Of a stretch of DNA of 64,000 nucleotides, positions 57,360-64,000 are shown piece after piece. Each line of letters opens with the position of its first letter. Within the stretch, counting starts at the first letter, position 1. The notes under the pieces are model-generated. The model did no database searches and was not told the origin of the DNA. It worked only from the letters and a program-made list of their open reading frames with translations. The translations under genes and the position numbers were made by a program. This DNA comes from Orobanche coerulescens (lineage: Eukaryota > Streptophyta > Magnoliopsida > Lamiales > Orobanchaceae), in contig CM065804.1 of assembly GCA_033398695.1 (NCBI GenBank), positions 54,219,501 to 54,283,500 of the forward strand, read 5' to 3'.

Positions 57360-57772
57360 TAAGGCTATACTTAGCCATTTTCCGCAGTTCTTGTCCAACG
57401 TCTCGACATACCAAAAGCGGACATAAGACACACTGAACACAAACACTGAATCCAATAATATCATCATACGATATACCCAATATCAAAAGTACGACAACCT
57501 GATACACAATATCCTCAAATGTAATTGTCGACCAAATACGACAATTATACCGATACTGATATCTCAGTCCTTTATTTATTTTATCTCTACTGTACAGATT
57601 CCACGCTGTACAATATAACTCGGATAAAATAATATTAAACACCAGTAGTAGAAATTCCGGATATTACATTGGATGGAGCAAAAAACGACCAAAGAACCCA
57701 ACCCTGATCACCCTCGTCTCAAACCTGCGGAGAGAAGAAGAAATGAAGAAGAAATGAGGAAATAAACCTGTT

Positions 57773-57794
57773 GTCCAGTATATATATACTGGAC
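57773..57794 (-). promoter_or_regulatory. TATA box inside a 22-bp perfect palindrome
   Basis: The core CCAGTATATATATACTGG extends by two more paired bases on each side (57773-57794). Its centre (57783.5) is 21 bp from the first array palindrome (57804.5), so the TATA box itself continues the series. Confidence 0.7.
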
Positions 57795-57797
57795 AGC

Positions 57798-58161
57798 TTA
57801 GCGTGCGCTAATCATCCGTATTAGCGTGCGCTATCAAAGCACGTTCTGACCAAACACACGATTAGAATGCGCTAACTACAAGACTTAGCGTGCGCTAACG
57901 AATCACGCAACCTAGTCGAGTAGCTCCTGGACTTCCCCCGAACTACCAGTTAGCATGTGCTACCCTCCCGATAGCGTGCGCTAACTCTAGCACCGTAACG
58001 CGTGCTATCCTCACTACATAGCATGCGCTATCAACTTCCTAGCCCATGGCAGTAGCTTCTGCCTCACCTTTGGATCCTCCGTTAGCGTGCGCTAATGGAG
58101 CCTTAGCGTGCGCTAGCAATGCATAGTAGCATGCGCTATCCAAGTACCTAACGTGCGATAT
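57798..58161. repeat. Palindrome array of LTR A
   Basis: Twelve 14-bp sites with centres at about 57804.5, 57827.5, 57868.5, 57891.5, 57956.5, 57977.5, 58000.5, 58024.5, 58088.5, 58109.5, 58132.5 and 58154.5. Steps are 23, 41, 23, 65, 21, 23, 24, 64, 21, 23 and 22. Some sites are diverged (ttagaatgcgctaa, ctaacgtgcgatat). Spacers are unrelated. Confidence 0.92.
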
Positions 58162-58388
58162 TCCTGCTGTACAGGCAATAGGACCGCACCAAAGACTCAG
58201 CACAATAACGATACCTGGCAATGGAACGACAAATCATGCGACATGCAATAAAACCCCAACATCCACAGCAACAACCAGGTTACCAACAAACACGTGACGC
58301 GACCTGACACACGATCAATTTAAACATGAACAACATATAAAACACTAAAAATTCACCGCAATCGAAAACGAAAATCCGGGGTATTATA

Positions 58389-60240
58389 TTTTACCATACT
58401 AAAAATCAGTTTCGTCCCGAAACTTAAACCAAAAGCATCATGATGCTACACAACAAAACACAAACGTTCAAACATCAAGTGAACCCCTGATCTCCTGTCG
58501 CGTGTCTCCGTAGGTTCAACAACCCAAACAGAAATATTCACACCAAACATCAAGTATCAATATCAAATCTCATCACGAGATACCATCCACAAAATAAAAC
58601 ACAAAAATACCATCACTGGGCACCACTAGGCCCTCCAGGAGTAGGAACGGAATTCCGATCCCCGAACATCTTAGCAGCGGTATCGCTATGCACCGCTCAG
58701 TGTCCCGCTTGACCACACTTGAAACAATTCACTTGAGTGAATGACAATCCTGCCGTACATGGCCTACACGACTGTAGTTGAAACACGTCTTCACACCGCT
58801 CACCTTACTCATGATTACGACCACGACCACAACCTCGACCTTGTCTCCTCGTCATGCCGAACATGCAATCACTAAATACAACGAAATGTAACGTCGTAGA
58901 GCAACGTACTAAGATGCCAACTCAGCACAACACATCACAAATCAATATGGCGAAATGCCCACTCAGCATAACATACCAACGCAAGGCAACAATTATCAAC
59001 CAGACAAAACTATCCACTCCGGGTAATTACACGAATACAAGAACTATCATTGCAACAGATGGAACTTACAATCGTAAACGAATTACAAGACCGCATCAAC
59101 AGAAAACTTACGACCATTCCCGATACGACCAGGGACGTAACAACTACACATCATTATAACCAATCACTGACCACATTCTTTTTAAAACTCCACGAGATAT
59201 TCATTTAAATAATAACATTTGGAATTCATTGAATTCATATATTTTTTCGAAGTAAAATTTGAAAATACTTTTAATACCTCGGGCTGTTTTACCAAAACCA
59301 TAACCCATAGATCGCAACAGTCTCGTTTTGAAATCATTTGCAAAATAATACTCCAGAACATCATCCGGAGTACATCATATTATTTGAAAAAGGCATCATC
59401 ACAAACGTCAACACACCTGGTAATCACCTATTACCACTCAACATCATCACAATCAACAACACATAAGGTAATCACATGTTACCATTCAACATCATTAATC
59501 AACAGCACATAAGGTAATCACATGTTACCACTCAACATCATCACAATCAATAGCTCATAAGGTAATCACATGTTACCACTCAACATCTTCACAATCAACA
59601 ACACATAAGTTATCCCGTGGTTATGCTCTCTTGGCATCGACCCCCAGAGGTTTCACCGAACCACCCGGGTGGGCAACCTATTTATATATACAACAGAAAT
59701 TCCTACAAATCAACAATCATGTCTAACTCAACATAATGCATCTTAATGCGTGCTAAAGCTACACTTAGCATGCGTTAACTATCCAGCCAGGTTAGCGTGC
59801 ACCAAGCCGCACGTTAGCGTGGACTAACTGGCACAATCCAGTAAATAGATTCATTAGTTTAACAAACACAACCGATTCTAAAACACATGTTCATCCTGCA
59901 TTCAAATCTACCAGATTAACAAACATAAATTACAAACACCGGTTCGAGAACATATCGAAACCATCAATTCTTCCCGTGAGCATCTTTGATCATTACACAC
60001 GTAATGCATCACACGCACCAAATACGAACGTCATTCACAACAACTTGTGACAAAGTCAATATACATAAATTACAATAGAGGAGACTTACATCACAGATCG
60101 CACGAAGATGACAGCCACCCATGATACTAATCTTCTCTTGTCATCCGACAACTTCAAGTGACGGAATAAAACACAACTCAGCTCAACTCAACTCGAACCG
60201 ACAACCTAGGTTTCCTTAACTTAAACTCTGATACCATAAA
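58389..60240 (-). pseudogene. gag: Internal region of gypsy element A/B with a gag zinc-knuckle remnant
   Basis: Only 1.85 kb lies between LTR A and LTR B. On the minus strand near 58860-58680 there is a basic RQGRGCGRGR stretch. Two degraded CCHC knuckles follow, CFNYSRVGHVRQDC (second Cys lost) and, in another frame, CFKCGQAGH. This points to a chromovirus gag. The rest has no pol. 59400-59620 holds four repeats of about 58 bp (aaggtaatcacatgttaccactcaacatc, with dyad GGTAATCACATGTTACC). The PBS TGGTATCAGAGTTTAA is at about 60221-60236. The element is an internally deleted derivative. Confidence 0.7.
59743..59827. repeat. Small palindrome cluster in the A/B internal region
   Basis: Four sites (ttaatgcgtgctaa, ttagcatgcgttaa, ttagcgtgcaccaa, ttagcgtggactaa) with centres at 59749.5, 59771.5, 59798.5 and 59820.5, steps 22, 27 and 22. 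Most are imperfect dyads. Confidence 0.75.
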
Positions 60241-62120
60241 TATAACACCCCCAGAAATCCAACGGGGATATTACACGCCGTAGACCGTTCCCACGAGGAT
60301 CTACTAGGCTAAACACAACAAACGACCAAATGTTTGACCGGCCGGGGTCAAATAGGATAACAATACGGACCGATAAGGTCACACAACTAAAATTAAACTA
60401 AAATAAATTCCTTACAACACATACCCATGGGGGAGTCCAAATACAAAATGATACAACACAGCGGAAGACTGAGAATAATACATTATCACAACAACAACAA
60501 CAACTACAGAACTTCATAACTCTTGATTAGTATCCAACCCATCATATTCCACGCCGATCCTGTGATTGCTGCCACGAATCTAGCATACCTGAAATGCATG
60601 ATATGCCTTTCCCCAATTTAAGGGGTTAGTAATTCGAATTTGCCAGTACAAGTATCATAACCATATGAAATGCAGCAAGCACACGACTATCATGAATCAG
60701 ATAAGGACAACCATCCACCAAGTATATCCCGAGAGGTTTTAGCAATCTAGAATACAACACAAGTAGAGTCTTTGAAAACAAACTGTCATCTCGGGAGTTT
60801 TAAATAACAGAAATCATTAAGAACTCCTGTCCCAAGTTTGTCAAAAGCATTAGAAACTCACATCTTAAGTTTGTTAAAATCTAGGAACTCATGTCCTACG
60901 TTTGCCAAAATCATTAGAAACTCATGTCCTAAGTTTATTAAAATCATTAGGAACTCACATCCTAAGTTTATTAAACTCATTAGGAACTCATGTCCTAAGC
61001 TTGTCAAAATCATTAGGAACTCATGTCCTAAGTTTATTAAATTCATTAGGAACTCATGTCCTAAGCTTATTAAACTCATCAGGAACTCATGTCCTAAGCT
61101 TGTCAAAATCATTAGGAACTCATGTCCTAAGTTTGTCAAAATCTTTAGCATTTAAAACGTGCTCATCAACTAATCAATCAATTAAGACACTCGTGAACTA
61201 TTGTCACGTATATCAAACTCAACAATCACAGCATCATGAACTCTTGTCATGTATACCAAACCCAACAATCACAACACTGTGAACTCCTATCACGTATACC
61301 AAACACATCAATCATAACACTCATGATCTCTTGTCACGTGACTCCGTAGGTTCATCAACCCACACAGACTATGATAATCACAACAATCATAACATCCAGT
61401 CCTGACTCCATGATCTCTTGCCATGAGTCACTGTAGGCCCCGTCGAGCCCACGCGGTTTGACATACTATGTCCTATCCCCATAATCCCTTGCCATGTGTC
61501 ATCATAGGCCTCGTCGGACCCCCATATTGGATCTCAGCACCACATACTAAGTTCCGATCCCATGGTCCCCCGGCATGAATCCTTGTAGGTTCCGTCGAAC
61601 TCGTATGAGTGAATATAGCAACACAGCACAGAACATTAACATTCACATTCACATCTCATAAACAATGAACACAGTCAATCAATCACATTAATCACCACGA
61701 AATCACGCATCACGCGCACATAACATAATCTTAACAATCCAACCTTCGTCAATCAATGACACACAATCAGCATCTCATGATCAATACACAATACATTGCA
61801 CAACCATGTATACAACCAAACCAACATGATTATCATAATCCTGCACACAGAACACAACACAAATACACATACCAAAATAACACAGCCATCACCAAGCCTT
61901 CATAACGCATAACACATAACCAACTCACACGAAACATATTTACGAAGACAAACAAATCATCACAAACCCAATACGTGATTTCTAGTCACTAGATACAAGT
62001 CATATAAACAAGATACTTGCCTCGAATAGGCATGCAAACACTCCGACATATACAGCTCGATCGAAGTGCCTCGAAACCTACAACTTCCGCAAGAAACAAC
62101 AAAAACATGATGAAAACGAG
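60241..62120 (-). mobile_element. Gypsy LTR B, 3' part of the 5' LTR, truncated on the right
   Basis: Starts TATAACACCCCCAG (TG changed to TA) next to the PBS and matches LTR A through the 33-bp minisatellite and beyond (61718-62110 corresponds to 47263-47655). The match stops near 62115-62120, where sequence of another LTR in opposite orientation begins. Its U3 with the palindrome array is therefore missing. Confidence 0.85.
60806..61145. repeat. 33-bp minisatellite in LTR B
   Basis: Nine to ten copies of the unit seen at 20670-21045, with TTAGGA...TCCTAA arms. ORFs on both strands are artefacts of the period. Confidence 0.9.
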
Positions 62121-64000
62121 TTGATATGTATGATTATGAGATGGAGATGGTTATCTCTTTGGATTATGATTATTGATGGTTCTTGTGGTTTTGAATTGTG
62201 TTGTTTATCTTCGAGAGATATATTCGTTAATCCCTCTCTTCATTTTGGGTTCTTGATGTTGTTTTTTGCTTTGTATGATGATAAATATGGAAATGGTGTT
62301 ATGATTCTTGGTGTTTCATGGAGTTTGTACTGAGGAAGATGGTGATATGATGATATATATCTTGGATTATGAGTTAGATGATGGTTTAGATGTTAGAACA
62401 CATTGGATTATGTCATTTTATTGATTATGAACCTGATTACGGATTAATGGATGTTCTTGAAGAAGATCTTGGTGAATATAACATATTAAGATTATTATAT
62501 GTTGAAGTATTGATTTTTAGATATGAACATGGAATGTTTTGGATTATGAGTTAGATGATGGTTTAGATGTTAGAACACATTGGATTATGTCATTTTATTG
62601 ATTATGAACCTGATTATGGATTAATGGATGTTCTTGAAGAAGATCTTGGTGAATATAACATATTAAGATTATTATATGTTGAAGTATCGATTTTTAGATA
62701 TGAACATGGAATGTTCATATATAGAATCAAGTTATGGTAATTGATGATATGATTTTCAGATAAGAATAGCAGACGGATAAGTGGTTAATGAGATTATTAT
62801 TCATCCTTGAGTATATGTGTTCATAAGTATCGAACGAGTATTCAGTACGGATGTTAGGATTACTTGATAACCTTGGAATTGTGATTCTCATGAATTTGAT
62901 GGATATAAATAAGGGATGAACACATTATTTTGGAAATGAATTTGAATTTGGAAAGATTATGATTAATCTTGGAATATGATTATTCATAATATTGAACTAT
63001 TCGGATAGTTACATTAGTGATTATATCGTTATTATTGTGTTACTATAAATTTGCGATTATGAACAAGGAGGAATCATGTTAATTCGTATATGAGGTTGAA
63101 TTTGGAATTATGTTATAATCCTTGTTATTGGATTGAATTGATGTTGATTTGACTATCATATTGTGAATCGTATTGTGGTTATAAGTTCGTAATTATTTGA
63201 GTTGAATTGTTCGGATTTGTGTTTAATCGAGATATTGTGGAACCGTTGGGTTTGTTGATTGGTTAAAACGATTGTTGATTGTTATCGAACTTGTTGTTTA
63301 TCAATTCTTGCAATAGGTTGTGAGAATTGATTGTTGATTAGAATCGTATGTTGCGGTCGAGTTCGAGGATGTCCGTGAATTGCTTTGGTAGAAGTCAATG
63401 AGCTCATAGACGAAGACAGAGAATTGGTAATGGCTTCAGTATCATTGTATCGATATCGAGGCAAGTTTATACTTGTTCAGTTTATAATATTTAATGAATG
63501 GTTTCGGTTTCATTTCATTTATAATTCATAAAGCAATGAGTATAAGTGTGAATTTGGATATTTAGATTGTATGTTGTCTTCTGGGTTTTATAGTTAAATC
63601 ATAAGGTATATGGTTTGTATTTTATTATTGGTATACTTGGGTATCACGAATATATTTTGGTAAATACGAGGATATGAGTTATCTACAATCTACGGTATTT
63701 TAGATCGTCAAATATCGAGGATATCGTTGGTGATGGCTTTGACATCGAGATTGTCGTCCAAGGATTCAGGGCAATTACTCTAATCATTTTTGGCATTTAG
63801 TGTTGATCATGTTAGGGTACATTTGTGTATTGTTGTTATCATGCATTTGTGTATTGTTGTTATCATGCATCTGTGCATTGTTATTGTATGTCCACCACGT
63901 GTTGGTCCGACGGGACCATTGGGATCTATGCTTCCGTGCGATGGATCATTGGATGGATTTTCCACCATGTGTTGATCCGACGGGATCATGTTGGGTACGC
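62121..64000 (+). mobile_element. Partial LARD-family LTR in plus orientation
   Basis: It is the diverged reverse complement of the transcribed half of the LARD LTR. gatgttagaacacattggatt matches the complement of about 50240-50265. The segment near 63460-63510 (cgaggcaagtttatactt, aatatttaatgaatgg) matches the complement of about 49650-49700. 63890-63990 carries the ggtccgacggga..atgggatctatgc repeats. The first half (U3, TATA, array) is absent and the right end leaves the window. No gene is present. Confidence 0.75.
62364..62716. repeat. 177-bp tandem duplication
   Basis: Copies 62364-62540 and 62541-62716 (both starting ggattatgagttagatgatgg) differ at only a few positions (for example attacgg/attatgg, tattgat/tatcgat). 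The other LARD LTRs have one copy of the corresponding region, so the duplication arose here or in this sublineage. Confidence 0.88.

Larger units (their letters stand above)
47953..57668 (-). mobile_element. Non-coding gypsy derivative (LARD-like) with 3.65-kb LTRs
   Basis: LTRs 47953-51600 and 54011-57668 are flanked by the perfect duplication TTGGA (47948-47952, 57669-57673). Sense is minus. PBS TGGTATCGGAGC (53994-54005) is beside the right LTR. The PPT-side sequence at 51601-51640 (minus: GAGGACGAAACTT...AAGGGGTGTAGAA) is the chromovirus-type pol end and PPT. The internal region is only 2.4 kb and has no gag or pol. It is a large retrotransposon derivative that depends on a chromovirus in trans. 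The two LTRs are almost identical, so the insertion is recent. Confidence 0.92.
54011..57668 (-). mobile_element. LARD 5' LTR (right copy)
   Basis: TGTAACACCCCGCATTT ... ATTCCGGATATTACA on the plus strand. The minus-strand start at 57668 is followed by the array (57359-56870), TATA (56860-56851), leader, the downstream array and the 57-bp repeats, then the PBS outside the LTR. Confidence 0.92.
57674..58388 (-). mobile_element. Gypsy LTR A, segment 3 of 3 (U3)
   Basis: Follows the second TTGGA copy. In sense it begins at 58388 (TATAATACCCCGG, TG changed to TA) and runs through the array 58161-57798 to a TATA box (57789-57778). PPT-side sequence (minus: AGTTTCGGGACGAAACTGATTTTTAGTATGGTAAAA) precedes it at about 58389-58425, so LTR A is the 3' LTR. 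Confidence 0.85.

Noticed and set aside
60838..61282. ORFs over the LTR B minisatellite
   Set aside because: Same artefact as in LTR A.
62121..62333. 70-codon plus-strand ORF near the right end
   Set aside because: Sits in diverged LARD LTR sequence; no counterpart frame in the other LARD LTRs.

Overview
The window is intergenic DNA from a plant nuclear genome, most likely a dicot. It is AT-rich and contains Ty1/copia, Ty3/gypsy, an RTE-type LINE and a CACTA transposon. It also holds a spliced fragment that resembles the plant nuclear PPR gene MRL1. I see no intact host gene, tRNA, rRNA or CRISPR array. Almost every base belongs to a transposable element, and most are nested inside one another.

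Layout. 1-1113: two minus-strand gypsy-type LTR pieces, each with an array of short palindromes. 1114-6345: minus-strand copia remnants (pol, a complete LTR at 2684-4625, more pol). 6346-6855: a copia leader in the opposite orientation. 6860-9192: a decayed plus-strand chromovirus pol and the start of its 3' LTR. 9193-9727 and 19840-20098: an unassigned LTR-like sequence split by a 10.1-kb CACTA element (9728-19836, TSD TGA). The CACTA carries MRL1-like exons, and one captured intron holds an RTE LINE (13098-16609, 20-bp TSD). 20099-62120: a gypsy element, here called A/B. Its left LTR is split by copia element I (21612-47257, TSD ACGTG) and by a 9.7-kb non-coding gypsy derivative (47953-57668, TSD TTGGA). 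Copia I is itself split by a Tat/Athila-like derivative, element X (27197-32250, TSD GATAC), and by a SIRE-like copia with an extra ORF (32774-44027, TSD AAGGG/AAGGT). 62121-64000: part of another gypsy LTR in plus orientation with a 177-bp tandem duplication.

The most unusual signal is a promoter-proximal architecture shared by several gypsy LTRs. Short palindromes (TTAGCGTGCGCTAA and relatives, TTACGTACGTAA, TTACGGCCGTAA) recur with centres very often 23 bp apart and with unrelated spacers. The palindromes may be 12 or 14 bp, but the spacer adjusts so that the period stays at 23. In three LTRs the array lies directly upstream of a TATA box. This looks like a multi-site binding platform in the U3 promoter.

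Other notable items are the captured MRL1-like gene piece with correct splice sites, a SIRE-like accessory ORF preceded by its own promoter-like and acceptor-like sequence, and a set of R/U5 stem-loops that share a five-base loop but have different, compensating stems. All coding parts of the retroelements carry stops or frameshifts except the short element X ORF. All coordinates and readings come from inspection by eye; family assignments rest on recognised motifs and were not checked against a database.
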